A stretch of DNA of 64,000 bases. Source: Angelobacter sp036557225 (GTDB taxonomy: Bacteria > Acidobacteriota > Terriglobia > Terriglobales > Acidobacteriaceae). Position numbers and translations under genes: made by a program. Of the stretch, positions 25,722-33,725 are shown one piece after another; position 1 is the stretch's first letter; every line of letters begins with the position of its first letter. The notes beneath the pieces are model-generated. The model was not told where the DNA came from, made no database searches, and worked only from the letters and a program-made list of their open reading frames with translations. Where the stretch lies: contig DATBHX010000012.1 in the NCBI GenBank assembly GCA_036557225.1, forward strand, positions 1 through 64,000. The letters are read 5' to 3'.

Positions 25722-26258
25722 ATGAACGCGCTGGACTGGATCATTCTGGTGATCCTGTTGTTTTCAGCTTTGCTGGCGGCGGCACAGGGTTTTTTCTTTG
25801 AGATCATTTGTTTGGCTGGCGCGGTGCTGGGATTTCTGCTGGCATCGTGGGGGTACGGAAGGCTTTCCCCGTGGTTCGTGCAGTACGTCAAGCTGCCGGC
25901 GATTGCGGACTTGGCGGGGTTTCTAACAATTTTTGTGTCAGTCGTTCTGCTCGCTGGAGCCATTGCCAGGATCGTCCGCTGGATGATCCGTGAAGCGGGG
26001 CTTCGGTCGGTTGACCGTGTGCTGGGAGCAGCGTTTGGTTTTGTGCGCGGAATGGTGATTGTGACTGCCGGGGTTCTGGCGATCACGGCTTTTGCTCCGG
26101 AGTCAGAAGAGCTCTCTGGTTCGCAATTGGCAGGATATTTTATGGTCGCCGGGCAGGGCGCAAGCTGGTTGGCGCCCGCCGATGTCCGCCAGAAATTTCG
26201 CGCAGGCATTGCCAAACTCCGTAATGGGCCACGTCCGGAAACGACGAACGGTAAATAA
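25722..26258 (+). CDS. cvpA: CvpA-family membrane protein
   Basis: The ATG at 25722 starts a 178-residue protein with an N-terminal membrane helix (ALDWIILVILLFSALLAAAQGF) and three further helices at about residues 25-45, 62-85 and 102-122. The pattern FFEIICLAGAVLGFLLASWGYGRLSPW and FVRGMVIVTAGVLAI matches CvpA proteins, first linked to colicin V production and often near purine genes. The role is not settled. The C-terminus is soluble. A 109-bp repeat begins at its stop codon. Confidence 0.85.
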   Translation: MNALDWIILVILLFSALLAAAQGFFFEIICLAGAVLGFLLASWGYGRLSPWFVQYVKLPAIADLAGFLTIFVSVVLLAGAIARIVRWMIREAGLRSVDRVLGAAFGFVRGMVIVTAGVLAITAFAPESEELSGSQLAGYFMVAGQGASWLAPADVRQKFRAGIAKLRNGPRPETTNGK

Positions 26259-26360
26259 GTCGTGAAGCCACCCACGCGCCGAGCGACGCGCAGCAAGAGC
26301 AGGGAAGAGCTGGCGTCGAACGAGTTGTCTGGCGGTGTGGAGCGCAGCGACAGATAAAGA
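26252..26360 (+). repeat. dispersed ~109-bp repeat, copy 1
   Basis: It starts at TAAATAAG, which contains the cvpA stop codon, and runs through CACGCGCCGAGCGACGCG and GGCGGTGTGGAGCGCAGC. It is in direct tandem with copy 2. Identity between copies is high at both ends (about 25-30 bp) and low in the middle. Confidence 0.75.
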
Positions 26361-26466
26361 TAAATAAGACGCGAGGCCGACCACGCGCCGAGCGGCGTGC
26401 AGCAGGAGCAGAAGAGCTGTCGTCGGAGCAAGGCTGCTTAGCGGTGTGGAGCGCAGCGACAAAAAA
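26361..26466 (+). repeat. dispersed ~109-bp repeat, copy 2
   Basis: It is the tandem partner of copy 1, again starting TAAATAAG, with CACGCGCCGAGCGGCG and GCGGTGTGGAGCGCAGC. The inverted copy at 14911-15012 shares the same ends. No open frame runs through the copies. Confidence 0.75.
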
Positions 26467-26493
26467 TAGGCGCATGGAAAGAGAGGAGACTCT

Positions 26494-26775
26494 GTGAAGG
26501 ACCAGCTCGAAGGACTTGTGGCACAGATGTACAGCAGCGGCATTCTCTATTCTGAAGCCGTGCGCGAATTCAAGAAGCGCTTCATCATGAACGTCCTGCA
26601 GCAGAACCGGGGGAACCAGTGCAAAGCCGCGCGCGAATTGGGGATGCACCGCAATACGCTCAGCCGCACCATTGCTGAACTCAAGCTGGACGTGCGCCAG
26701 CTGCGCGATGGCGGTCGCCGTCCCGTACGCAGTGAGAAGCCCGCGTCCCTGGAAAAGCAAAAGCTGGTTCGCTAA
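26494..26775 (+). CDS. Fis-type helix-turn-helix DNA-binding protein
   Basis: The 93-residue protein ends its core with a Fis-type HTH: FIMNVLQQNRGNQCKAARELGMHRNTLSRTIAELKLD, the same motif that closes NtrC-family activators (residues 30-66). No AAA+ domain is fused, so it is a stand-alone nucleoid-type or response-regulator-output protein. A basic Arg/Lys-rich tail of 25 residues follows. The GTG start has GAGAGGAGA upstream. It probably bends or binds DNA. Target genes are unknown. Confidence 0.88.
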   Translation: MKDQLEGLVAQMYSSGILYSEAVREFKKRFIMNVLQQNRGNQCKAARELGMHRNTLSRTIAELKLDVRQLRDGGRRPVRSEKPASLEKQKLVR

Positions 26776-26820
26776 ATCGGCGCGGCAGCCCTGCACGCCT
26801 CGAACTGAATCCAAGACTAG

Positions 26821-27558
26821 GTGCAAACCTTCGTGCCTCATCTTTCAGACGAGAAGGCATTCATCCGTCCCGGCTTCCGCTGGGACGCCGCCGCCGCCTA
26901 CCTATTCGATATTGACGGTACGCTTCTCAACAGCCGCGATGCTGTCCATTACTTTGCTTTTCGCCATGCTACCGAACACGCTCTAGGTGTACAGGTAAGC
27001 CTGGAGGATGTTCCGGTACATGGCAATACCGATCCCGGCATTCTGCGTGCGGCCTTGCAACACGAAGGGATTGATGATGACTTCATCGACAATGTTATGG
27101 ATCGTATGGTGGAACATATGTGCGCTGAGGTTGAGCGCAACCGGGAGCAACTGCGCCCCGTGCTCTGCCCCGGCATCCTCGACATGCTTTTTTATTTGCG
27201 CAAGCGGGAAAAACTATTGGGCGCCGCCTCCGGAAACCTGGAGCGAATCGGCCGGCTTAAGCTGAAAAAAGCCGGCTTGTGCGACTTCTTTGCCTTTGGT
27301 TCATTCTCTTTTCCGCGACAGACACGCGCCGAAATCTTTGCGCATGGCATTGCGCTGGCGCGCGAGCGCCTCGGCGATCGCGCCACAGTCTTTGTGGTCG
27401 GCGACACTCCCTCAGACATTGCAGCTGCGCGCGCGGTGAATGCGCCGGTGATCGCGTTGGCAACGGGGATCTTCAGCCTTGCCGACCTAAACGCGTGCCG
27501 GCCTGACGCCTGCTTTGCCTCTGCTGCCGATATGGTGGCGCTGGGATACATCCGTTGA
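26821..27558 (+). CDS. HAD-superfamily phosphatase, phosphoglycolate phosphatase-like
   Basis: HAD motifs are in order: motif I FDIDGTLLNS near residue 29 (nucleophile and acid Asp), motif II in the GAASGN stretch near residue 135, motif III Lys in FGSFSFPRQTRAEIF and motif IV FVVGDTPSDIAAAR near residue 195. The cap is the helical C1 type. Likely substrates are small phosphate esters such as phosphoglycolate. GTG at 26821 is used, and a second GTG at 26833 is a possible start, neither with a clear RBS. The stop is 81 bp before the secretin gene. Confidence 0.85.
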   Translation: MQTFVPHLSDEKAFIRPGFRWDAAAAYLFDIDGTLLNSRDAVHYFAFRHATEHALGVQVSLEDVPVHGNTDPGILRAALQHEGIDDDFIDNVMDRMVEHMCAEVERNREQLRPVLCPGILDMLFYLRKREKLLGAASGNLERIGRLKLKKAGLCDFFAFGSFSFPRQTRAEIFAHGIALARERLGDRATVFVVGDTPSDIAAARAVNAPVIALATGIFSLADLNACRPDACFASAADMVALGYIR

Positions 27559-27621
27559 TTAAACGATAAAACTTAGGTAATCGCGCGCAATATTGCGCCA
27601 TGGAATCGTTCAGAATGACGG

Positions 27622-27627
27622 TACAAT
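27622..27627 (+). promoter_or_regulatory. -10 TACAAT of the secretin gene
   Basis: TACAAT ends 12 nt before the ATG at 27640, so the leader would be only about 5 nt and no Shine-Dalgarno sequence is present. Confidence 0.4.
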
Positions 27628-27639
27628 GAATCTTCCGCA

Positions 27640-29439
27640 ATGAAGAGTTGTTTCGCCATCCTGTCGCTCTTTCTCTGCATGAATTGCTTTGCCGCAGGGG
27701 GGGCGAAATCTGCCTCGCCGAAAGACGGAGTGAAGTCACCGGTTTCCAAGAGCGACCGCAAAGCGGCGGAAAAAGAATTCAAGAACGCGCTTGATCTGCA
27801 ACGCAGCGGCAAGCCGGAAGATGCCTGGCTGGCGGTGACAAAGGCCAGCCAGCTGGTCCCCGACAACATGGAGTACCGTACTTTGGCGGAGCAGCTGCGC
27901 CAGCAAATCGTGGGCCAGCACCTGGAAAACGGCAACCGGCTGGCCGCGGCCGGAGACACTGCCGGCGCGGCCAAGGAGTTCCGCACCGCGCTGGGGATTG
28001 ATCCGGCGAACGCTTTTGTCGTGCAGCGACTCAACGATGTGGCGCCGCCGGAAGATGTTGACCCTGAACACACGCGGACTCTGCAGCTGCTGGCCTCAGT
28101 GGACCAGATCAATCTGGAGCCGGCGCCGGGCAAGAAGAATTTTCATCTGCAGGGGGATACGCGACAGATTTACAACCAGATCGGCACGGCGTTCGGCATC
28201 AACATGTCGTTTGACCAGTCGCTGAATACCCGAGTCCTGCGTTTTGATATTGACAATGTCGATTTCTATACCGTCACCGCGCTGTTGGGGAAGATGACCA
28301 AGACTTTTTGGGCGCCAATTGCGAAGCATGATGCGATGGTCGCAAATGACACGCAGGAGATGCGCAAGATCTACGAGCGTATGGCGCTGCGTACGTTTTA
28401 CGTCAGCAATGCGGTCGCCCCCACCGAGCTGCAGGATCTGGCCAACGTGCTGCGCAACATTTTTGACCTGAGGCTGGTTGCCCTGGAGCCGGGCAAGAAT
28501 ACCATCACCGTGCGTGGGCCGCACGCGCAGGTAGAGGTGGCTGCGAGCCTCCTGGAAAACCTGATGGAGGCCAAACCCGAGCTGACGATCGACGTGAAAG
28601 AGTTTGAGATTGATACCGACAACCTGCGCGACTATGGCGCAAACCTGCCGACAAGTTTTGTGGTCTTCAACATCCCATCCGAGATCAGAAAAGTTCTGGG
28701 TCCGAACGCGCAGGCAGTCATCGATCAGCTGAATTCCACCGGCACCATCGATCCCAGCAAGATCCCGACGGCAGACCTGGCCAATCTTCAGGGTTCGCCC
28801 TTGCTGGCGCCGTTTATCTTTTTCGGCGGGGGCAATGGATTAACAGGCATCAGTACGCCGCCCATCAGCGCCACTCTCAGCCTGAACAAATCCGCCGCTT
28901 CCAACCTGGAGCATATGCTGCTGCGCGCGACCGATGGCGAAGCGGCCAACTTCATGGTCGGTACAAAATTTCCGGTGGTGACCAGCACTTTTGCCAACGT
29001 CGCCGTCACCAGCACCGGGCAGCAGGCGCAGATTGGCAACACGCCGCAGTTTACCTATGTGGACCTGGGCGTGACCCTGAAGACCACGCCACACTACCAC
29101 GCCGATGGCCGGGTGACGCTGCTCATGGATATGGCCATACAGGCGCTGGGCACGCAGCAGATCAACAGTATTCCTGATATTCTTACGCGCTCTTATAAAG
29201 GGGCCATTACGGTGAATGACGGCGAGCCCTCGGTGATCATGGGCGCGATCAGCGAGCAGGAGCTCCGTTCTGTCCAGGGCTTTCCGATACTCAGCACGTT
29301 GCCCGGTTTGAGCTCCATCCTCAGCTCGAACTCAAAAGAACGAATCCACAATGAAATCCTGATCGTGATCACACCGCACGTTGTGCGCAAGCCTTTCCGC
29401 GACAAAGGCAGCAGTGTTTTCTGGAACCTGGGGCCGTAG
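27640..29439 (+). CDS. TPR-secretin fusion (type II/IV secretion secretin family)
   Basis: A signal peptide (MKSCFAILSLFLCMNCFAAG) is followed by a TPR-like helical part (residues about 40-130: AAEKEFKNALDLQRSGKPEDAWLAVTKAS, AAGDTAGAAKEFRTALGIDPANA). An N-domain with HLQGDTRQIYNQIGTAFGINMSFDQSL (STN/N0-like) and a second N1-like domain (RTFYVSNAVAPTELQDLANVLRNIFD...TITVRGP) lead into the secretin barrel with TFTYVDLGVTLKTTPHYHADGRVTL, the signature VNDGEPSVIMGAISEQE and the final strand ILIVITPHVVR. Such proteins form outer-membrane gates for type II secretion or type IV pili. No other pilus or T2SS gene is adjacent, and the lone fused form is common in Acidobacteriota. Confidence 0.9.
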   Translation: MKSCFAILSLFLCMNCFAAGGAKSASPKDGVKSPVSKSDRKAAEKEFKNALDLQRSGKPEDAWLAVTKASQLVPDNMEYRTLAEQLRQQIVGQHLENGNRLAAAGDTAGAAKEFRTALGIDPANAFVVQRLNDVAPPEDVDPEHTRTLQLLASVDQINLEPAPGKKNFHLQGDTRQIYNQIGTAFGINMSFDQSLNTRVLRFDIDNVDFYTVTALLGKMTKTFWAPIAKHDAMVANDTQEMRKIYERMALRTFYVSNAVAPTELQDLANVLRNIFDLRLVALEPGKNTITVRGPHAQVEVAASLLENLMEAKPELTIDVKEFEIDTDNLRDYGANLPTSFVVFNIPSEIRKVLGPNAQAVIDQLNSTGTIDPSKIPTADLANLQGSPLLAPFIFFGGGNGLTGISTPPISATLSLNKSAASNLEHMLLRATDGEAANFMVGTKFPVVTSTFANVAVTSTGQQAQIGNTPQFTYVDLGVTLKTTPHYHADGRVTLLMDMAIQALGTQQINSIPDILTRSYKGAITVNDGEPSVIMGAISEQELRSVQGFPILSTLPGLSSILSSNSKERIHNEILIVITPHVVRKPFRDKGSSVFWNLGP

Positions 29440-29510
29440 AAAATGCTTCACGGCAGCGATCACTGAGGTCGTAAAAGAAAAACCCAGCACTCCATCAAAA
29501 TCCCTTTTTA

Positions 29511-29542
29511 ATTCTCTGCGAACACTGCGTCTTCTGCGGTGA
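29511..29542. repeat. CTCTGCG/CTGCGGTGA-type intergenic repeat
   Basis: The sequence TTCTCTGCG...ACTGCGTC...TTCTGCGGTGA is an imperfect triplicated motif like the widespread CTCTGCG-CTCTGCGGTGAA intergenic repeat. It lies between the convergent secretin and DsbA-like genes. Confidence 0.4.
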
Positions 29543-29545
29543 CAA

Positions 29546-30484
29546 TCATTTTCCCGCGTGATCGATCTCAAATTGAACCAGCTTTTTCAAATTGTCATAG
29601 GGAATTCCGGCCAGGCCCAGGACAACGCGCCCGTTGACGAAGACCGTCGGGGTCTGGTTTACGGCGAGAGATTGGCCGAGCGTCAGCGATTTCTGTACGC
29701 GCGCATCGGTTGCCGGTGAAGCGGCGCAACGGGCGATCTCCAGCCCGTCATACCCAACACCGGTAGCCAGCTCTTTGAGCTTATCGTCGGCTGTGGCCAG
29801 AGCGATGCCACCCTGGGCGTCAAAGATTGCGTCAACATACTTCCAGAAATTTTCTTTGTTAAGCTGAGCTGCGCAGTCGGCGTACTGAGCGGCCTTGAGC
29901 GCCCACGGATGCAGCGAGGCAGGCAGAGGAAACTGCTGAAAGACGAAGCGCACCTGGGGAAAATCGGCCTGCAGCTTCTCCACGATCGGCTGCGTTGCCT
30001 TGCAGTGCGGGCATTCGAGATCACTGAACTCCACGATGTCAATGGGCGCTGTAGCCGGTCCACGGCTTGGCCCGAAAGCGCCCTTCAACCTTGCTCGCGC
30101 CGAAGCAAACGGATTTGGCCCGAAGGGAATCATCTGTCCGACGAACGCCGTCTGGGCATGCGACGAATAAAAAAGATGGCAGGGATCGCCCTTGTTGACC
30201 GAAACAATAATCTCCGCGATACCGGGCACGTCGCTTTCCTTGATGGAATAGATCTGCCACGTCACCGCCGGATCATAGCCAAAGCTGCGCTTCATGTACT
30301 CATCCACCTGCTCGTTGGTGGGCAGGGCAGGCTTGAGGCCGGCATCTTTATCGATCTGCGCCTTGGCCTGGGGCGCGAGCGGGCGACGGGTTGCAGGTTT
30401 GCTGGGCGCGGTGGTTTGGGCCGCGCAGAGTGTAAAAGCAAAAATAAAAGAACTGATGAAGGCTAGAATATTTCGTTTTGTCAT
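29546..30484 (-). CDS. DsbA-family exported thiol oxidoreductase
   Basis: The signal peptide is MTKRNILAFISSFIFAFTLCAA. A spacer of about 130 residues holds helical regions, then the thioredoxin-type DSBA domain starts at APIDIVEFSDLECPHCKATQPIVEKL, with active site CPHC near residue 152. FQQFPLPASLHPWALKAAQYADC and VNQTPTVFVNGR (the cis-Pro loop is in TPTVFVNG) confirm the family. This is the Dsb/thioredoxin-like group used for disulfide formation or redox folding in the periplasm. The N-terminal extension is not typical and probably interacts with another protein. The gene is convergent with the secretin gene. Confidence 0.9.
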   Translation of the reverse strand: MTKRNILAFISSFIFAFTLCAAQTTAPSKPATRRPLAPQAKAQIDKDAGLKPALPTNEQVDEYMKRSFGYDPAVTWQIYSIKESDVPGIAEIIVSVNKGDPCHLFYSSHAQTAFVGQMIPFGPNPFASARARLKGAFGPSRGPATAPIDIVEFSDLECPHCKATQPIVEKLQADFPQVRFVFQQFPLPASLHPWALKAAQYADCAAQLNKENFWKYVDAIFDAQGGIALATADDKLKELATGVGYDGLEIARCAASPATDARVQKSLTLGQSLAVNQTPTVFVNGRVVLGLAGIPYDNLKKLVQFEIDHAGK

Positions 30485-30489
30485 TGATT

Positions 30490-32130
30490 TTAGATTTCCG
30501 ATTTTTGGGCGATGGGAAAACGGCGTCCAAAGCCGAAGGCCTTGGGAGTGATCTTCAAGCCAGGCGCAGCCTGCTGTCGCTTATATTCGCTGCGCTCAAT
30601 CATGCGGATCACCTGGCGCACCAGCTTTACATCGTAGCCGCGGTCTGAGGCGATCTGCTCCGCTGTGCGGTAATCTTCCACGTAGTCTTCCAGGATATTG
30701 TCCAGCACCTCGTATGGCGGCAGTGTATCAGAGTCCAATTGTCCCGGCCGCAGCTCGGCCGAAGGAGGCTTGTCAATGGTGGATTGCGGAATCACCGGGC
30801 GGAGCGAGTTCACATAACGGCTCAGGCTGTAGACCATGGTTTTGGGGACATCGGAAATCACGCCCAGGCCGCCGACCATATCGCCATACAGCGTGCAATA
30901 GCCCACGCCAAGCTCAGATTTGTTGCCGGTGGTCAGCACCAGTTCGCCGAACTTGTTCGACATGGCCATGAGGATGTTGCCGCGAATGCGCGACTGGATG
31001 TTTTCTTCCGCTACGTCTTCGGGCATTCCGGCAAAAATCGGCGCCAGCGCCTGGCGATAGCCGTCAAAGATGCCGGCGATCGGAATCACCTCAAAGCGAA
31101 TCCCCAGTTTGCAGGCCAGCGCTCGGGCGTCGGCAACGCTGTGCTCTGAGGAATACTGGCTGGGCATGGCGATGCCGGTCACATTCTCTTTGCCCAGGGC
31201 ATCCGCGGCGATGACGGCCGTGAGCGCGGAATCAATCCCGCCGCTCAGGCCGAGGATGGCTTTTCGAAAGCCGCATTTGTGGACGTAGTCGCGCGTGCCC
31301 AGCACCAGAGCCGCGTAAGCGCTGGCATCACCCATGGCGGTCTGCTCGCGCATGTCGCCCTGGCCGGTTTCCGTGTCATAGAGGACAAGATCTTCAGCAA
31401 ACGATTTGGCCTGGGCCACAATGCGGCCATCCGGCGCGATGACCATGCTTGATCCGTCAAAGATCAGGCTGTCATTCCCGCCCACCTGATTGACGAACAC
31501 CACCGGGACCTTGTTATCGCGGGCAATGGTCTCCAGCATTTGGCGGCGAAGTTCGCGCTTGCCCAGATGAAACGGCGAGGCCGAGATGTTGAGCACTGCA
31601 TTGGCGCCGGCACGCAAGAGTTCATCCACGGGATCCACACGGTAGAGCCGGCGATGCCAGAAGTGCTTGTCGTTCCATGCGTCCTCGCAGATGGTGAGGG
31701 CCAGCTGCTTGTCGCCGATGGGGAACAGTTTCTGCGATTCTGCGGGATCAAAGTAGCGCGACTCATCAAAGACGTCATAGGTCGGCAGCAGCATTTTGGA
31801 CTGCACAAACTGCACTGCGCCCTGGCGCAGCACAGCAGCGGAATTCATCACCGACTTGCCTGTTTCAACTTTGGCCGGCGAGACAAAGCCGCAGATGATG
31901 GTGATCCCCGGCACAGCCTGTGCGATTTCATTCACCACCTGCTGGCTGCGGGCCACGAAGGCGGGTTTTTCCAGCAGATCGCGCGGAGGATATCCGCACA
32001 CTGCGAGCTCGGGGAAAAGCGCCATCTCCGCGCCCAGAGTGTGGGCCTGGCGGGCGCATTCAATGATCTTTCTGGAGTTTCCGCTGAAATCGCCAATCGT
32101 GGGGTTGATCTGCCCGAGCGCAATCTTCAC
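30490..32130 (-). CDS. nadE: glutamine-dependent NAD+ synthetase
   Basis: This two-domain enzyme makes NAD from nicotinic-acid adenine dinucleotide using glutamine nitrogen. The N-terminal nitrilase/glutaminase domain shows the Glu-Lys-Cys triad in LFPELAVCGYPPRDLL, KMLLPTYDVFDESRYF and ALTICEDAWND. The C-terminal synthetase has the ATP pyrophosphatase P-loop LSGGIDSALTAVIAADALG near residue 290, GNKSELGVGYCTLYGDMVGGL and IDKPPSAELRPGQ. About 546 residues is the usual length. The GTG at 32130 is chosen over the ATG at 32190 because a TACACT -10-like hexamer lies 6 nt upstream and homologues begin with KIALGQINPTIGD. The upstream region holds several hairpins. Confidence 0.95.
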   Translation of the reverse strand: MKIALGQINPTIGDFSGNSRKIIECARQAHTLGAEMALFPELAVCGYPPRDLLEKPAFVARSQQVVNEIAQAVPGITIICGFVSPAKVETGKSVMNSAAVLRQGAVQFVQSKMLLPTYDVFDESRYFDPAESQKLFPIGDKQLALTICEDAWNDKHFWHRRLYRVDPVDELLRAGANAVLNISASPFHLGKRELRRQMLETIARDNKVPVVFVNQVGGNDSLIFDGSSMVIAPDGRIVAQAKSFAEDLVLYDTETGQGDMREQTAMGDASAYAALVLGTRDYVHKCGFRKAILGLSGGIDSALTAVIAADALGKENVTGIAMPSQYSSEHSVADARALACKLGIRFEVIPIAGIFDGYRQALAPIFAGMPEDVAEENIQSRIRGNILMAMSNKFGELVLTTGNKSELGVGYCTLYGDMVGGLGVISDVPKTMVYSLSRYVNSLRPVIPQSTIDKPPSAELRPGQLDSDTLPPYEVLDNILEDYVEDYRTAEQIASDRGYDVKLVRQVIRMIERSEYKRQQAAPGLKITPKAFGFGRRFPIAQKSEI

Positions 32131-32136
32131 ATCTTT

Positions 32137-32142
32137 AGTGTA
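32137..32142 (-). promoter_or_regulatory. leaderless-type -10 (TACACT, N6, GTG) of nadE
   Basis: TACACT ends 6 nt before the GTG at 32130. If used, the hairpins upstream (32164-32278) would not be part of the mRNA. Confidence 0.4.
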
Positions 32143-32163
32143 AACCGCGCTTCTGTTCCACGG

Positions 32164-32193
32164 GTAGTGGGTCGGTTTGAACAGACCCACTAC
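32164..32193. repeat. hairpin repeat GTAGTGGGTC - loop - GACCCACTAC
   Basis: The 10-bp inverted repeat is perfect with a 10-nt loop. The hairpin at 49258-49286 has the same core (AGTGGGYC / GRCCCACT), so this is a dispersed element. Confidence 0.75.
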
Positions 32194-32207
32194 TGTGTCT
32201 GCGTCTA

Positions 32208-32278
32208 GCGTCCCGGCGCGCCGGAACGCGGGCCTTTAGGCAGACGTTATCGCGCCAGCGATAAACTCACGTAAAGGC
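32208..32278. repeat. two further stem-loops in the nadE upstream region
   Basis: The first is GCGTcCCGGCG/CGCCGGaACGC (32208-32229). The second is nested: outer arms GCCTTTA (32232-32238) and TAAAGGC (32272-32278), inner arms TTATCGC (32247-32253) and GCGATAA (32258-32264) with loop GCCA. Confidence 0.65.
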
Positions 32279-32325
32279 ATGACGAATATCCAGTCCGATT
32301 TGATCTGCTATCTTGTGTGCGATTG

Positions 32326-33591
32326 CTAGAGCGGAGGCCGTTTGCTAAGTTCAGGCTCGGGCGCCTGCTGCTGGTCCGGTTGTTGTTGACCCTGCTGCTG
32401 CGGTTGCTGTTGCTGCGAAGAAGTGCCGGCCGGCTGTTGGCTGCCGTTGGTGCCCCATTGCGGTTCGTCCGCTGCAGGCGCTGTGGATGCTTTCCTGTTC
32501 GACTGCGGCGCATCGGCATCGGGCTGCTCATCGGGGCGCTTCAAGGTTGGCTTATGCGTTGGTCCCTGAGGCTGTTGGTCGGCCTTTTCATCCTGCGGAG
32601 AATCACTTGCTTTGAGCGCAGCCAAAGTTGGGACGCCATCTTTGATGTCAACTTCTTTCTGCGTCTTCACGATCATCTCGCCGCCGACCTTGGCGACCTT
32701 TACCTGCGTTACCTCATCGCCAATAAAGCGGACAAAGACCACATCCTGCGGGGGCTGGCCGTAGATCCATTCTTCGTACTCATGGCCCTGGTCATCTTTC
32801 TCACGGACCTTTTGTGGCGGACGGTCCTTGGCCATGACCACCATGTCATGGTTCATGCCGACCAGCACTTCGTGCTTCTTTACTGCTTCCTTGATCTTGG
32901 GTGGAAGCGTATCGGCAAAGACCTCAGCCGCGGTCTTTACGGAGAAGTCCAGAACCGGGCTCAGAATCTGGTGCAGTTCTTCGCCGGTCATCTCCGGCAC
33001 ATGCTTGGGGAAATCGATGGTGAGCGCGGCTCCCGTGGGCTGCGCCTGATTGGGATCAACGCCGCCGGTGCTGCCGCCCATGCCGGAAATCTGAACGTGC
33101 TGGTACCACTTGGTTTTCTTTTTAGGGCCTCCGTTGATTTCGAGGTAAATTGATTTCTCTTTGAAAACAACGTTGGTGATCTGGACCCGGTCGCCGACCC
33201 GGGCTGCGGCACCCATGGTCTGGCACATGCGATAAAGTACCGCGTCGCCCGGCTTCACCAGGCCGTCCGTTCCGATGATGATGCTCTTGTCGCCTACGGG
33301 GAAGTACTTGCGCGTATGGACAAACTCAGCGTCCAGCAAGCGTATGAGCTGCATCTTGGTCCCTTCATTGAGGGCGTCGCGTTTTTCAAGATCTACTGGC
33401 TTGAGATGAGGCTTTTCTGGTTCGGATGGCTTCTGCGCGTCAACGGGCTTTGGCGTCGGCAGGCTCGGATCGCTGCCGGGATTCACGATCACGGGGGCAG
33501 GTCCCTTTTGTGGCGGGCCTTGGCCGGACTGGCCCAGGGCCAGGGTCGCGCTTAAAACCGGGAACAGGAAAAATGCGGCACGGCGTAACAT
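32326..33591 (-). CDS. secreted protein with BamE/SmpA-like segment and Gln-rich tail
   Basis: The signal peptide MLRRAAFFLFPVLSATLALG precedes a Pro/Lys-rich spacer. Residues about 75-170 form a conserved-looking beta-rich domain (GTKMQLIRLLDAEFVHTRKYFPVGDKSIIIG...GDAVLYRMC). Then KHEVLVGMNHDMVVMAKDRPPQKVREKDDQGHEYEEWIYGQPPQDVVFVRFIGDEVTQVKVA resembles the BamE/OmlA fold: a helix with G(M/L)xxxxVxxxxG, then W(I/T)Y and VxFxxxxV strands. The C-terminal ~110 residues are charged and Gln/Pro rich, presumably disordered. I do not recognise a named family. A role in the cell envelope is plausible from the exported, BamE-like composition. Confidence 0.7.
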   Translation of the reverse strand: MLRRAAFFLFPVLSATLALGQSGQGPPQKGPAPVIVNPGSDPSLPTPKPVDAQKPSEPEKPHLKPVDLEKRDALNEGTKMQLIRLLDAEFVHTRKYFPVGDKSIIIGTDGLVKPGDAVLYRMCQTMGAAARVGDRVQITNVVFKEKSIYLEINGGPKKKTKWYQHVQISGMGGSTGGVDPNQAQPTGAALTIDFPKHVPEMTGEELHQILSPVLDFSVKTAAEVFADTLPPKIKEAVKKHEVLVGMNHDMVVMAKDRPPQKVREKDDQGHEYEEWIYGQPPQDVVFVRFIGDEVTQVKVAKVGGEMIVKTQKEVDIKDGVPTLAALKASDSPQDEKADQQPQGPTHKPTLKRPDEQPDADAPQSNRKASTAPAADEPQWGTNGSQQPAGTSSQQQQPQQQGQQQPDQQQAPEPELSKRPPL

Positions 33592-33725
33592 GAGAGCACC
33601 TGTGGCTGCTCATTCAATGATTCTCCAAAATAGGCGATTTTTCAACCTATTTAGCAGCCATTTCCGTTAGATGCCAAGCCAGGGTGGGACGAAGTGAACG
33701 TTTCTGCCAACTTATGCCGGACTGT

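Noticed and set aside
26252..26466. CRISPR array
   Set aside because: Two long imperfect copies with diverged centres and no regular spacers are not a CRISPR array.
32131..32325. NAD+ riboswitch upstream of nadE
   Set aside because: Hairpins exist, but they do not visibly match a known aptamer and the -10 at 32137 would exclude them from the mRNA. Kept only as a finding to check.
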